This document shows positions 18,253 to 27,606 of a stretch of DNA of 64,000 bases, one piece after another. Where the stretch lies: NCBI RefSeq assembly GCF_035581365.1, contig NZ_CP141590.1, positions 2,166,001 to 2,230,000 of the forward strand. Reading direction: 5' to 3'. How positions within the stretch are numbered: position 1 is the first letter of the stretch; every line of letters starts with the position of its first letter. The notes under the pieces are model-generated. The model had not been told where the DNA came from, made no database searches, and saw nothing but the letters and a program-made list of their open reading frames with translations. The position numbers and the translations under genes are program-made. The stretch comes from Tsuneonella sp. CC-YZS046 (GTDB taxonomy: Bacteria; Pseudomonadota; Alphaproteobacteria; Sphingomonadales; Sphingomonadaceae).

Positions 18253-19212
18253 TCAGCCCCTCAGCCAGCCTGCCAGCCCGCCGGCTATCGCGTGGAAGGA
18301 TGCGCCTTCCGGCGCGGCGGACGCGGCGGGCGGCGTTCCGGCATCGCTGGCCTCCCGTATTTCCATCGCCAGCGGGATGCGGCCGAGAAACGGCACGCCG
18401 AGTTCGGCAGCGGCGGATTCCGCGCCGCCCGATCCGAACGGATCGCTGCCCTTGCCGCAATGGGGGCAGATATATCCCGCCATGTTCTCGACCAGGCCGA
18501 TCACCGGCACCCCGACCTGATCGAACAGCTGGATCGCCCGTTTCGCATCGATCAGCGCAAGGTCCTGCGGAGTGGAAACGATCACCGCGCCATCGGGGCG
18601 GTGCCGCTGGATCATGGTAAGCTGCACGTCTCCGGTGCCCGGGGGAAGGTCGACCAGCAGCAATTCCGTGTCGCCCCAACCCGCCTCCATCAGCTGGCCC
18701 AGCGCCCCGGCCGCCATCGGCCCGCGCCAGGCGATGGCCTTGCCCGGATCGACCAGATGGCCCATCGACAGCACCTTCACCCCCTCCGGCCCGTCGACCG
18801 GCAGCAGCTGCTTTTCCGCCGCCCCGGCCCGGATTCCCTCGCTGGCCAGCAATTTGGGCTGGGAAGGTCCGTAGATGTCGGCATCGACGACGCCGACCCT
18901 GAAGCCCATGCGCGCCAGCGCCACCGCGAGATTGGCGGTCAGGGTGGACTTGCCCACGCCGCCCTTGCCCGAACCGATCGCCACGATGCGCCGCCGGGGC
19001 TTTTCACCCATCAGCGCGACCCGCACCTCGCGAACCCCTTCCAGACCTTCCAATGCAGCATGGACCGCAAGCTCCAGAGCAGCCCGCGCAGCAGCATCCA
19101 GCCCCCCCGCATCCAGCACGAGAGTGGCCGCGCCATCGTTGAAACTCAGCGCCTGGAGACGCGCACTGATATTATCCGGAAGGTTCGATTTCAGTACCTG
19201 TTGGTCCATCAC
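18253..19212 (-). CDS. mrp: Mrp/ApbC family iron-sulfur carrier ATPase
   Basis: P-loop ATPase that binds and transfers Fe-S clusters. The deviant Walker A GSGKGGVGKST is near residue 103; the N-terminal 90 residues are the MIP18-like domain. The cluster-binding CxxC lies in YICPHCGKGSDPFG near residue 250, and LVDLPPGTGDVQLT matches the family. Length 319. It is divergent from hflK with 69 nt between starts, and runs into the molybdenum hydroxylase gene 10 nt downstream. Confidence 0.93.
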   Translation of the reverse strand: MMDQQVLKSNLPDNISARLQALSFNDGAATLVLDAGGLDAAARAALELAVHAALEGLEGVREVRVALMGEKPRRRIVAIGSGKGGVGKSTLTANLAVALARMGFRVGVVDADIYGPSQPKLLASEGIRAGAAEKQLLPVDGPEGVKVLSMGHLVDPGKAIAWRGPMAAGALGQLMEAGWGDTELLLVDLPPGTGDVQLTMIQRHRPDGAVIVSTPQDLALIDAKRAIQLFDQVGVPVIGLVENMAGYICPHCGKGSDPFGSGGAESAAAELGVPFLGRIPLAMEIREASDAGTPPAASAAPEGASFHAIAGGLAGWLRG

Positions 19213-19281
19213 AAAGCCTCCCTAGCGAAATTCGCAGCCGAGGCACTGTTTTTGTGCCGCTCGATCCCTATAAAGAGTGTC

Positions 19282-20457
19282 ATGGAACGTATCGGCGGGT
19301 TTTTCGAACGCATAGCACTGGCAATGGCCGGCAAGCGCAGCCCTTGGGGCGGCAAAGGCGATGATGGGAAGCAGGGCGGCGGCGGGGATGATCCCGAAGG
19401 CGCTCGGGATGGCACGGGGCAGACCGGAGAAAATCCTCCCCCTCCGCCCAAAGGGCCGCGCAATCCATGGCTCCCGCCCGGCAGCAGCGACGAACCGCGC
19501 CGTTCGGCCAGCATCGAGGACATCTTCCGCGCGCGCGGCCCGGAAGGGCCGCGCAGGCAGACCGGCGGGCCGGGCGGTCCGAATTTCCGGCTGCCCGAAC
19601 GCCCCGGCGGCGGGAGCTGGTTCCCGTTCATCCTGGGCGGCATCGTGCTGGTGTGGTTCGGCGTGACGATGATCCATCAGGTCGAACCCAAGGAAGAAGG
19701 GACGGTCACCACCTTCGGGAAATATTCCCGCACGATCACGCCCGGCATTTCGCTGACCCTGCCGTGGCCGATCCAGAACGTCGACGTCACCGACGTCACC
19801 TCCATCCGGCGCGAAACCATTCCCGAGGGCGAGGCCGAGAAGCTGATGCTGACCGGCGACCAGAACCTGGTCGATCTCAGCTATCTCATCCGCTGGAACA
19901 TCAAGGACCTCAAGCAATACAAGTTCCAGCTGGCGCAGCCCGAGGAAACGGTGCGCGAAGTGGCCGAAGCGGCGATGCGCGCCTCGGTCGCCGAAGAAAC
20001 TCTGGATCGCGTGCTGTCCGGCGCTGGCCGTGGAGACATCGAACAGCGCGTGCGCGACAGGATGCAGGCGGTACTGAACGCCTATGGCTCCGGCATCGCC
20101 GTGCAGGGCATCGAGATCAAGAAGACCGACCCGCCCGAGCGCGTGGTCGAAGCCTTCAAGGGCGTATCGGCCGCCCAGCAGGACGCGCAAAGCGAAAGAA
20201 ACCGGGCGGAAGCATGGGCGCAGCAATTGCTTGCCCGCGCGCAGGGCGATGCCGCCGCCTTCGACAAGGTCTATGAGGAATATCGTCTCGCGCCGCAGGT
20301 GACACGCCGACGGATGTATTACGAAACTATGGAACGGGTTCTGAGCCAGACCGACAAGACGATAGTGGAAGCCCCGGGCGTGACTCCCTACCTGCCCTTG
20401 CCCGAAATCAAGCGACGCGCGACCGAGCAGCAGCCGCAGCAGCAGGCGGGGAACTGA
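19282..20457 (+). CDS. hflK: FtsH protease modulator HflK
   Basis: SPFH/band 7 membrane protein that with HflC regulates FtsH. The ATG at 19282 gives 391 residues. The N-terminal 110 residues are glycine- and proline-rich and disordered, then one transmembrane segment (PFILGGIVLVWFGVTMI) and the SPFH domain (TVTTFGKYSRTITPGIS onwards). The C-terminal helix region has the FKGVSAAQQDAQSERNRAEA segment seen in HflK. It is followed after 4 nt by hflC. Confidence 0.94.
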   Translation: MERIGGFFERIALAMAGKRSPWGGKGDDGKQGGGGDDPEGARDGTGQTGENPPPPPKGPRNPWLPPGSSDEPRRSASIEDIFRARGPEGPRRQTGGPGGPNFRLPERPGGGSWFPFILGGIVLVWFGVTMIHQVEPKEEGTVTTFGKYSRTITPGISLTLPWPIQNVDVTDVTSIRRETIPEGEAEKLMLTGDQNLVDLSYLIRWNIKDLKQYKFQLAQPEETVREVAEAAMRASVAEETLDRVLSGAGRGDIEQRVRDRMQAVLNAYGSGIAVQGIEIKKTDPPERVVEAFKGVSAAQQDAQSERNRAEAWAQQLLARAQGDAAAFDKVYEEYRLAPQVTRRRMYYETMERVLSQTDKTIVEAPGVTPYLPLPEIKRRATEQQPQQQAGN

Positions 20458-20461
20458 GACG

Positions 20462-21307
20462 ATGGAAAAACTCTGGGAAAACCATAAATTTTCGATCGTC
20501 GCGCTGATCGCGCTGGTGGTGGCGTTGTTCTCCAGCGTTATCGTGGTGCCGGAAACGCAACAGGCGGTGATAGTCCGCACCGGCGATCCCGTGCGCGTGG
20601 TCAACCGTTTTCGCCCCGACCAGCCATTCGGCAAGACCGGCGCGGGCATCGTGCTGCGCATTCCGTTCCTGGAACAGGTGCAGCGGGTGGACCGCCGCAT
20701 CCTGGCGGTCAACATGGAACGGCAGCAGGTGCTGTCCAACGACCAGCAGCGCCTCCAGGTGGACGCCTATGCAAGATTCCGGATCATCGATCCGATCAGG
20801 ATGGTGGAAACGGCAGGGACCGAGGAAAAGGTCGCCGAGCAGTTGCAGCCGATCCTGGCCTCGGTTCTCCGTCAGGAGCTGGGGCGCCGGGGGTTTGCCG
20901 CGCTTCTGACGGCGGAACGCGGCTCCGCCATGACCAATATCCGCAAGGGCCTCGATCGTCAGGCGCGCGAATATGGCGCGCAGGTGCTCGACGTCAGGAT
21001 CAAGCGGACCGACCTGCCCGACGGCACTCCACTCGAATCGGCGTTCACCCGGATGCAGACGGCGCGGGACCAGGAAGCCGCGACCATTCGCGCGCAAGGC
21101 TTGAAGGATGCGCAGATCCTTCGCGCCGAAGCGGAAGCCGAAGCCGCGCGCATCTACGCCAACAGCTTTGGCAAGGACCCGGAATTCTACGACTTCTATC
21201 GCGCCATGCAGAGCTATGACGCGACATTCCGGAGCGGCCAGGGAAGCAGCAACATCATACTTTCACCAGACAATGAATATCTGCGTCAGTTCCGCGGTGG
21301 AAGGTGA
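20462..21307 (+). CDS. hflC: FtsH protease modulator HflC
   Basis: A 281-residue SPFH protein with one N-terminal membrane helix (IVALIALVVALFSSVIVV), then the band 7 domain (TQQAVIVRTGDPVRV) and the typical HflC segments VDRRILAVNMERQQVLSNDQ and DVRIKRTDLPDG. The C-terminus has EAEAEAARIYANSFGKDPEFYDFYRAMQ, diagnostic of HflC. It forms an operon with hflK and probably the Do-type protease gene 88 nt downstream. Confidence 0.94.
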   Translation: MEKLWENHKFSIVALIALVVALFSSVIVVPETQQAVIVRTGDPVRVVNRFRPDQPFGKTGAGIVLRIPFLEQVQRVDRRILAVNMERQQVLSNDQQRLQVDAYARFRIIDPIRMVETAGTEEKVAEQLQPILASVLRQELGRRGFAALLTAERGSAMTNIRKGLDRQAREYGAQVLDVRIKRTDLPDGTPLESAFTRMQTARDQEAATIRAQGLKDAQILRAEAEAEAARIYANSFGKDPEFYDFYRAMQSYDATFRSGQGSSNIILSPDNEYLRQFRGGR

Positions 21308-21395
21308 ACCATTCAATTTCCGTTCAGGCCGCAAGGCGTGAATCGGCGCAGCTGAGCCGGGGCGATGTCCCCGCAACTGAAAGGAACGAGAGGAC

Positions 21396-22907
21396 GTGAA
21401 GCCCGTGCGATACGCCTATGGAATATCGGCCGCGCTGCTGATCGGCGGCGCGACAATCTCGCTTGTCACGGGGGTGCCGGCCGGTGCGCAGGTTGCCCAG
21501 AACGATGAAAAGCAGATGGAATCGGTCGTGCCGAGAGCAGGCGCGCCGTCAAGCTTCGCCGACCTGACCCAGCAATTGCAGCCGGCGGTGGTGAATATTT
21601 CCACCCGCCAGCGCCTGCAGGTGCCCAATAATCCGCTGGCCCAGTTCTTCGGAATGCCCACGGCCCCGCAGACTCGCGAGGCGCAGTCGCTGGGCTCGGG
21701 CTTCATCATTTCCGCCGATGGTTATGTGGTCACCAACAATCACGTCATCACCGCCGAGGGCCAGGGCCAGGTCGAAACCATCACCGTCACCATGCCGGAC
21801 GGCACGGAATATCCGGCCAAGCTGATCGGCCGCGATGCCGCATCCGATCTCGCGGTGCTGAAGATTGCCCGCCCCAAGCCCTTTCCTTTCGTGAAATTCG
21901 GCGATTCCTCGCAGGCCCGGGTGGGCGACTGGGTGATCGCCATCGGCAATCCGTTCGGCCTCGGCGGCACCGTGACGGCGGGTATCGTATCGGCGGTCTA
22001 CCGCAACACCGGCTCCGGCGGCGCCTATGATCGCTACATCCAGACCGATGCCTCGATCAATCGCGGCAACTCGGGCGGCCCGATGTTCGACATGGAAGGC
22101 AATGTCATCGGCATCAACAACGCCATCTTCTCGCCCTCGGGCGGAAGCGTGGGGATCGGCTTCGCCATCCCGGCCGAAATCGCGCAGCCCATCGTGACCA
22201 AGCTGATGAAGGGTGAAGCGATCGAGCGGGGCTATCTCGGCATCCGCATCCAGCCGATCAACGAGGATCTCGCCGATTCGCTCGGAATCCCGCATAATCG
22301 CGGCGAATTCGTCCAGGCGGTGGAGCCGGGCCAGGCAGCCGAAAAGGCCGGCCTCAAGGCTGGGGACGTGATCCTGCGGGTCGATGGCCAGGATGTGACT
22401 CCGGACCAGACCCTCTCCTTCCTCGTGGCCAATATCCAGCCCGGCAAGCGCATTGCGATAGACCTGATCCGCGACGGCAAGCGCCAGACGGTGACCGCCA
22501 CTGTCGGCAAGCGCCCGAGCGAGGAAGAGCTGGCCCAGCAGCAGATGTTCGACCCTGACGCCCAGGGCGGGCTGGACGGCGATCAAGCCACCCCCGGCAG
22601 CGGCGTGGTGGAGAAGGCGCTCGGCATTCAGGTCATCAGGCTCACCCCGCAGATCGCCCGCCAGCTCGGCGCGGCGGACAATACCCAGGGTGTGGTCATC
22701 GCCGGGGTCGATCCGAACTCCGATGCCGGAACCAAGGGGCTGCAACGCGGCGACATCATCCTGAGCGCCAATTACAAGGCGCTCACGCAGCCGACCGATC
22801 TGGAAACGGCGGTCAGCACTGCGAAATCGAGCGGGCGCGAGGCGGTGCTGCTGCAGATCCAGCGGCGCGGGCGCCCCGCAACCTATGTGCCGATCCGCTT
22901 GCGCTAG
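21396..22907 (+). CDS. degP: Do-type periplasmic serine protease (DegP/MucD family)
   Basis: A 503-residue exported protease/chaperone. The GTG start follows GAGAGGAC; an N-terminal hydrophobic segment (ISAALLIGGATISLVTG) is a signal peptide or anchor. The catalytic triad is visible as His in VVTNNHVI, Asp in ASDLAVLKI and Ser in NRGNSGGPMF. Two PDZ domains follow (about 285-375 and 410-500). It degrades misfolded envelope proteins. The stop codon TAG forms the first bases of a 56-nt repeat that can fold into a hairpin. Confidence 0.93.
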   Translation: MKPVRYAYGISAALLIGGATISLVTGVPAGAQVAQNDEKQMESVVPRAGAPSSFADLTQQLQPAVVNISTRQRLQVPNNPLAQFFGMPTAPQTREAQSLGSGFIISADGYVVTNNHVITAEGQGQVETITVTMPDGTEYPAKLIGRDAASDLAVLKIARPKPFPFVKFGDSSQARVGDWVIAIGNPFGLGGTVTAGIVSAVYRNTGSGGAYDRYIQTDASINRGNSGGPMFDMEGNVIGINNAIFSPSGGSVGIGFAIPAEIAQPIVTKLMKGEAIERGYLGIRIQPINEDLADSLGIPHNRGEFVQAVEPGQAAEKAGLKAGDVILRVDGQDVTPDQTLSFLVANIQPGKRIAIDLIRDGKRQTVTATVGKRPSEEELAQQQMFDPDAQGGLDGDQATPGSGVVEKALGIQVIRLTPQIARQLGAADNTQGVVIAGVDPNSDAGTKGLQRGDIILSANYKALTQPTDLETAVSTAKSSGREAVLLQIQRRGRPATYVPIRLR

Positions 22908-22960
22908 AGTGATTTCCAAGCAAGTGGAATCGCTTGCCGGCTCGGAAATCACCGAACGAG
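22905..22960 (+). repeat. 56-nt stop-codon-linked repeat, copy 1
   Basis: It begins with the TAG stop of the protease gene and reads TAGAGTGATTTCC..., then GTGGAATC and GCCGGCTCGGAAATCAC, ending GAACGAG. GTGATTTCC (22909-22917) pairs with GGAAATCAC (22944-22952), with a smaller GCAAG/CTTGC helix inside. A second copy lies at 26574-26629 in the same position relative to its gene. It could act as a transcript 3' end or processing site. Confidence 0.75.
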
Positions 22961-23078
22961 TCTAGGCAGGTTCGGCAAACAAGATCGCTGGCGGCGCCCA
23001 TGGTGGACGGGCGCCGCCGCGAACCATATTTTCCGCAATCGACTGTCAGGAAACGTGCTGGGCTGAGGCTTCAGCGCC

Positions 23079-25208
23079 TCACGGCGGGGAAACCTGCGGG
23101 CGCGATCCGCTGCGCACCGTCACGTCGCCCGCGGTGTCCGGGGCGCGCGCGGATGGCTCGGGAGACGCGCCGATGGCGCGATCCAGAAAATCGCCGCTGG
23201 CCGCGGGCGGCGGCTGGTTCTGCTGACCCGAGGGCGATGGCTCGCCTTCCGGCGGGAATGGGCGCGCGGGAACATCCGAACGGCGGTTGGGGTCCACCAG
23301 ATTGCCCTGCTCGTCCACATAGTAGTAATCGCCCGGCTCGCCGAACAGGGCTTCGTCGTCAGGCTCCAGCTGCCATTCGGGCAGCTTGAGATCGGTATCG
23401 AATTTCTCGACCGGACGCTTGGCGACCGCATAGCGCATATAGGCGGCGAAGGCCCGCGCCGGAGCGGCCCCGCCCTGCAGGCCGGGGACCGCCTTGGCAT
23501 CGTCGCGGCCCATCCACACGCCGGTGGTGATGCCGCTGGAAAAGCCCAGGAACCAGCCATCCTTGTTCGAGCTGGTGGTGCCGGTCTTGCCCGCCACCGG
23601 GCGGCCGATCTGGGCGGCCTTGCCGGTGCCGATATTCACGGCGGTCTGCAGCATGTCGACGATCCCCGCCGCCACATAATCGGGAACGAGCTGCTGCGCG
23701 CGCGTCGGCTTGTGGGAATAGAGCAGTTCCCCATCGGCCGTGGTCACCTTGACGATGCCGAAAGGCTCGATCGCCGTGCCGCGCGCCGAAACCGCGGCGA
23801 AGGCCCGGGTCATGTCGATGACGCGAACGTCCGAGGTGCCCAGCACCATCGAGGGAAGGGTGTTGATCGGGGTGGTGATGCCGAAGCGGCGCGCCATGGA
23901 CGCAACCGTCCCGAACCCGACTTCGTTGCCCAGCTGCGCCGCGACCGTGTTCTTGGAATAGGCGAATGCGGTGCGCACGTCGATCGGCCCGGCATAGCCG
24001 CCTCCGGAATTGCGCGGGCTCCAGCCATTGATGGTGACAGGTTCGTCGACCACCCGGTCATCCGGGATATAGCCCGCCTCCAGCGCCGCCAGATAGACGA
24101 ACAATTTCCATGCGGAGCCGGGCTGGCGCGTCGCATTGACCGCCCGGTTGTAATTGGACGAGACGTAATCCGTGCCGCCCACCATCGCCAGCACCGCGCC
24201 ATCGCGATCGAGGCTGACCAGCGCGCCCTGCGCATCGCGCGGGGTATTCGCCTTGATCGCGGCGGTGGCCGCGCGCTGCATCCCGACATCCAGCGTCGTC
24301 CACACTTCCAGCGGCTCGAAGGTTTCGGGCAGCAGGAGATCGAGCTGCGGCAGCGCCCAATCGGTGAAGTAGCGGATCGAATTCTGGCCCTCGTCCTGTT
24401 TCAATCTTACGGCGGAGACATCCACCGCAGCGGCTTCCGACGCGGCCAGCACGCCGTTCTGGCGCATGATCGCCAGCACGACATTGGCCCGCTTCACCGC
24501 CGCCTGGACATCCGCTGTGGGCGAATAGCGCGACGGCGCCTTCACCAGCCCGGCGATGATCGCCGCCTCGGCCACGGTCAGGTTGCGGGCCGAATGGCTG
24601 AAGAATTTCCGGCTGGCCGCGTCGATCCCGTAAGCGCCGCCGCCGAAATACACCTTGTTGAGATAAAGCTCGAGGATCTGCTCCTTGCTGAACTTGACCT
24701 CCAGCGCCATGGCCAGCACCGCTTCGCGCAGCTTGCGGTCGATCGTCCGGCTGTTGTTCAGGAACACGTTGCGGGCAAGCTGCTGGCTGATGGTGGATGT
24801 CGCAGCGATGCGCCGGTCATCATGGAACGCGACCCACACCGCGCGGGCCAGACCGATCGGATCGATCCCGAAATGCGAACGGAAACGGCGGTCCTCCACC
24901 GAAATCATCGCATCCTTCATCACCTTGGGGATGTCGCCGGAGGCAAGCCAGTCACCCGGACTGGGCCCCAGGGTCACGATCTCGGACCCGTCCCGCGCCC
25001 GCACCACGATGGTCTGGCCGACCTCGCTTTCCATCAATTCATTGAAGCTCGGCAAGGAACGCGACGCCATGGCGACGGCGATGCCGACAACCAGCAGGAT
25101 CAATACGCCGAATGCAACGCCCCACAGGAACAGCCGGCGCATCCAGCGCCGCACCACCCCCGGTTTCTTCGGCCCGTCCGAGCCGCCAGCGCCCCGCACT
25201 CTATTCAT
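23079..25208 (-). CDS. mrcA: Class A penicillin-binding protein (PBP1a/1b type)
   Basis: Bifunctional peptidoglycan synthase of 709 residues. A cytoplasmic tail and one membrane helix (LFLWGVAFGVLILLVVGIAV) precede the glycosyltransferase family 51 domain (ISVEDRRFRSHFGIDP with the catalytic Glu; ATSTISQQLARN). The transpeptidase domain has SxxK in GSAWKLFVY, SxN in YSKNTVA and KTGTTSSNKDGWF. The C-terminal 80 residues are proline-rich and disordered. The SxxK context (SAWK) differs from the common SSFK form but keeps the catalytic residues. Confidence 0.92.
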   Translation of the reverse strand: MNRVRGAGGSDGPKKPGVVRRWMRRLFLWGVAFGVLILLVVGIAVAMASRSLPSFNELMESEVGQTIVVRARDGSEIVTLGPSPGDWLASGDIPKVMKDAMISVEDRRFRSHFGIDPIGLARAVWVAFHDDRRIAATSTISQQLARNVFLNNSRTIDRKLREAVLAMALEVKFSKEQILELYLNKVYFGGGAYGIDAASRKFFSHSARNLTVAEAAIIAGLVKAPSRYSPTADVQAAVKRANVVLAIMRQNGVLAASEAAAVDVSAVRLKQDEGQNSIRYFTDWALPQLDLLLPETFEPLEVWTTLDVGMQRAATAAIKANTPRDAQGALVSLDRDGAVLAMVGGTDYVSSNYNRAVNATRQPGSAWKLFVYLAALEAGYIPDDRVVDEPVTINGWSPRNSGGGYAGPIDVRTAFAYSKNTVAAQLGNEVGFGTVASMARRFGITTPINTLPSMVLGTSDVRVIDMTRAFAAVSARGTAIEPFGIVKVTTADGELLYSHKPTRAQQLVPDYVAAGIVDMLQTAVNIGTGKAAQIGRPVAGKTGTTSSNKDGWFLGFSSGITTGVWMGRDDAKAVPGLQGGAAPARAFAAYMRYAVAKRPVEKFDTDLKLPEWQLEPDDEALFGEPGDYYYVDEQGNLVDPNRRSDVPARPFPPEGEPSPSGQQNQPPPAASGDFLDRAIGASPEPSARAPDTAGDVTVRSGSRPQVSPP

Positions 25209-25314
25209 CTTGCGCGTTCAATCCCACATGGCCGGCCACACCGGCCAATATCCCCGCCTGCACAATCAAGTTGTAACGCAGCGTTAACGATGACCGCCAC
25301 TCATCAGGCCCGAT

Positions 25315-25713
25315 CTACTCCTTTGGCTCGAAATCGAGGGCGGCGCTGTTGATGCAATAGCGCAGGCCCGTGGGGCGCGGGCCATCCGGAAAGACATGGC
25401 CGAGATGGCCTTCGCAGCGCGAACACCGCACTTCTGTGCGCACCATTCCATGCGAGAGGTCGGAATGCTCTTCCACCGCATCGCCGCTGACGGGCCGGTA
25501 ATAGCTGGGCCAGCCCGAACCGCTGTCATATTTGGTGTCGGAGGTGAACAGCAGCTGGCCGCAACCGGCGCAGCGATATTCGCCTTGCGACTTGTTCTTC
25601 TCATACTCGCCGGTGAAGGCGCGCTCCGTCCCCGCCTCCCGCAGAATGCGATACTGTTCCGGCGTCAGCCGCTCGCGCCACTGGGCGTCGTTCAATTCCA
25701 CCTTGTCAGACAT
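25315..25713 (-). CDS. msrB: Peptide-methionine (R)-S-oxide reductase MsrB
   Basis: A 132-residue enzyme reducing the R epimer of methionine sulfoxide. Two CxxC zinc-binding pairs are visible (YRCAGCGQ and VRCSRCEG), together with [20 protein letters not shown] and the catalytic cysteine in [10 protein letters not shown]. It is encoded about 106 nt downstream of the PBP start on the same strand and is a single gene. Confidence 0.96.
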   Translation of the reverse strand: MSDKVELNDAQWRERLTPEQYRILREAGTERAFTGEYEKNKSQGEYRCAGCGQLLFTSDTKYDSGSGWPSYYRPVSGDAVEEHSDLSHGMVRTEVRCSRCEGHLGHVFPDGPRPTGLRYCINSAALDFEPKE

Positions 25714-25803
25714 GGGTCACCGTCCTTCTTGGTCCTTACTGGCCGCCGTTTGCAGATATGGGACGGCCCATCCGCCTCGCAAGAGCCGTCAATAGCGGCC
25801 CGT

Positions 25804-26475
25804 TCAGGCGTTGACATCGGAATAATGGGCTGGCGGCTGGATCACATCCATCCGCTCGCTCAACAGCGGGCGGAAGCTGGGCCTGCTCTTGAACACGGAA
25901 TACCAGCCGCGGGTCTGTTCATGGCCGCTCCAGTCGATGCCGCCGAGATAATCCGCGACGGAAAGCTGGGCCGCCGCGGCCAGATCGGCAAGGCTCATCT
26001 GCGCGCCCGCCAGCCACGGGCGGGTGTCGATCAGATAATCCATGTAATCTATATGTTCATTGGCCATCCGCATCGCATCGCGCAGCAGGCGCGAATCCGG
26101 CGGGGCGCGATAGACCAGCCGCTTCTTCATCCGTTCCTCGAGCAGAGGCGCAGTGACATCGGCGAAGAAATTCTCGTCGAACAGGGCCACGAGACGGCGG
26201 ATCTCGGCACGATTGGCCGCGGTCCCGTTGATCATCGGGCTGCGCTCCACCGTTTCCTCGAAATATTCACAGATCGCCCGGCTATCGACCAGGGTGATCC
26301 CTTTTTCCGGGTCATGGAGAACAGGCGTGCGCCCGGCCGGGTTCAGCTGGAAGAACTCGTCGCGCCCTTCCCACGGATTTTCCCGCCACAATTCGTACCC
26401 TACCCCCTTTTCACCAAGGAGCAGACGGACCTTGCGGCTGAATGGGCACAAGGGGAACTGGTAAAGCTGCCACAT
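25804..26475 (-). CDS. Glutathione S-transferase family protein
   Basis: The preferred start at 26475 gives 223 residues beginning MWQLYQFPLCPFSRKVRLLL, the thioredoxin-like N-domain with a CPFS active-site motif as in GST classes that use cysteine or serine. LNPAGRTPVLHD and LVDSRAICEYFEE are the conserved glutathione-binding segments, and the C-domain is all-helical (MSLADLAAAAQLSVADYLGG). An upstream ATG at 26514 is possible but adds only 13 residues before the fold. The substrate is unknown. Confidence 0.88.
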   Translation of the reverse strand: MWQLYQFPLCPFSRKVRLLLGEKGVGYELWRENPWEGRDEFFQLNPAGRTPVLHDPEKGITLVDSRAICEYFEETVERSPMINGTAANRAEIRRLVALFDENFFADVTAPLLEERMKKRLVYRAPPDSRLLRDAMRMANEHIDYMDYLIDTRPWLAGAQMSLADLAAAAQLSVADYLGGIDWSGHEQTRGWYSVFKSRPSFRPLLSERMDVIQPPAHYSDVNA

Positions 26476-26573
26476 CGAGGCCGCTTCATGCCGCAACCGC
26501 GCCGAGACGTCCACCGGTCATGCAACAAATTATCGGTGAAAAACCGGCCCTTGAAGCCTCGCCCGCGCCCTAC

Positions 26574-26629
26574 CTCGTTCCGGGATTTCCGAGCCGGCCA
26601 GTGATTCCACCTGCTTCCAAATCACTCTA
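26574..26629 (-). repeat. 56-nt stop-codon-linked repeat, copy 2
   Basis: Read on the minus strand it starts with the TAG stop of the small secreted protein gene, TAGAGTGATTTGG, then GTGGAATCAC, GCCGGCTCGGAAATC and ends GAACGAG. It matches copy 1 at about 47 of 56 positions. Here the best stem is AGTGATT pairing with AATCACT. The substitutions shift the stem but keep a hairpin, which suggests the structure may matter. Confidence 0.72.
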
Positions 26630-27013
26630 CAGGCCGGACGCCTCCAGCGATGCCACGCAGCCCGGCATCGCGGCCGCCAATGCCACCGGCTCGGCCAGGC
26701 GGGCGGCCTCTTCCTTCAGCAGCGCGACGATCTCTTCCCGGGTCACTCCCGCCTCGTCCATCAGCTGCGCCCCGGCCCTGACGAAATATTCCTTCCCGCT
26801 CTCCGCCAGCGACGGCGGCAGGGCGGGATCGGCGGGGCCCTGTGCGATCTGCTGCGAATTGACCGCGAAGGCGGCGGAACAGCGGAGCAGCATGCGATGT
26901 TCCGGCGTGAGCCTTGCCCGCGCCTCGTCGAGAGGGGGCGTCGCCTCGGCGGCGGCGGCCGGAGCGGCTCCGGCGAAGAGCAGCAGGCCGAGAAAAAGGA
27001 TGCGGTTCGTCAT
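26627..27013 (-). CDS. Small secreted protein of unknown function
   Basis: A 128-residue protein with an N-terminal signal peptide (TNRILFLGLLLFAGAAPAAAA) and a mature part of about 105 residues that is mostly helical (TPEHRMLLRCSAAFAVNSQQ; EEIVALLKEEAARLAEPV). Two cysteines (LLRCSA and MPGCVA) could form a disulfide. The pattern is similar to small exported proteins common in sphingomonads, but I do not recognise a named family. It is divergent from mobA with 65 nt between starts. Confidence 0.72.
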   Translation of the reverse strand: MTNRILFLGLLLFAGAAPAAAAEATPPLDEARARLTPEHRMLLRCSAAFAVNSQQIAQGPADPALPPSLAESGKEYFVRAGAQLMDEAGVTREEIVALLKEEAARLAEPVALAAAMPGCVASLEASGL

Positions 27014-27078
27014 GGCCTGCCTATAGTCCGCTTCGATGAACCCCGGCCATACAATACTCCACCCGCGATGAGGCGCGC

Positions 27079-27606
27079 ATGATTCTGGGACTGGTCCTGG
27101 CCGGCGGACGATCGAGCCGCTTCGGAAGCGACAAGGCGCTCGCGGAACTGAACGGGCAAACCCTGATCTCGCGAGCGATAGAGAACCTTTCCGGCTGGTG
27201 CGAGCAGGTTATCATCGCCGGGCGGGAAACCGGCCCCGCCCCCTGCATACCGGACTGGCCCCGCCCCGGCATGGGCCCGCTGGCGGGACTGGCGGCGGGC
27301 CTTCATCACGCGCGGGATGCCGGATTTGAGGCGGTCCTGAGCTGCGGCGTGGATTCCGTGGATCTACCGGAAGACCTGCCGCTCCTGCTCGATCCGGCCC
27401 CGGCCTGCGTGGCCAGCCAGCCCATCATCGGCCTGTGGCCAACCGGGGCCGCGCCGGTGCTGGAGCGGATTCTGAGCGGGAACGGAAAGCACTCGCTGCA
27501 TGTCTTTGCCCAGAGCATCGGCGCGCGCTGCGTCGAGCTGGCCCAACCGCCAGGCAATGTGAACACGCCGGCCGATCTTGCCGCGATCGGGCAGCGCAAA
27601 GATTAG
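27079..27606 (+). CDS. mobA: Molybdenum cofactor guanylyltransferase
   Basis: Attaches GMP to molybdopterin to give the MGD cofactor. The nucleotide-binding motif LVLAGGRSSRFGSDKALAEL is at residues 5-24, and a shortened core gives 175 residues in all. DxD-like Asp is in SCGVDSVDLPED. The C-terminal NVNTPADLAAI matches the family. It converges with metW, sharing 4 nt at the stops. The molybdenum hydroxylase at 16-18 kb usually uses a cytosine form of the cofactor, so MobA probably serves other enzymes. Confidence 0.9.
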   Translation: MILGLVLAGGRSSRFGSDKALAELNGQTLISRAIENLSGWCEQVIIAGRETGPAPCIPDWPRPGMGPLAGLAAGLHHARDAGFEAVLSCGVDSVDLPEDLPLLLDPAPACVASQPIIGLWPTGAAPVLERILSGNGKHSLHVFAQSIGARCVELAQPPGNVNTPADLAAIGQRKD

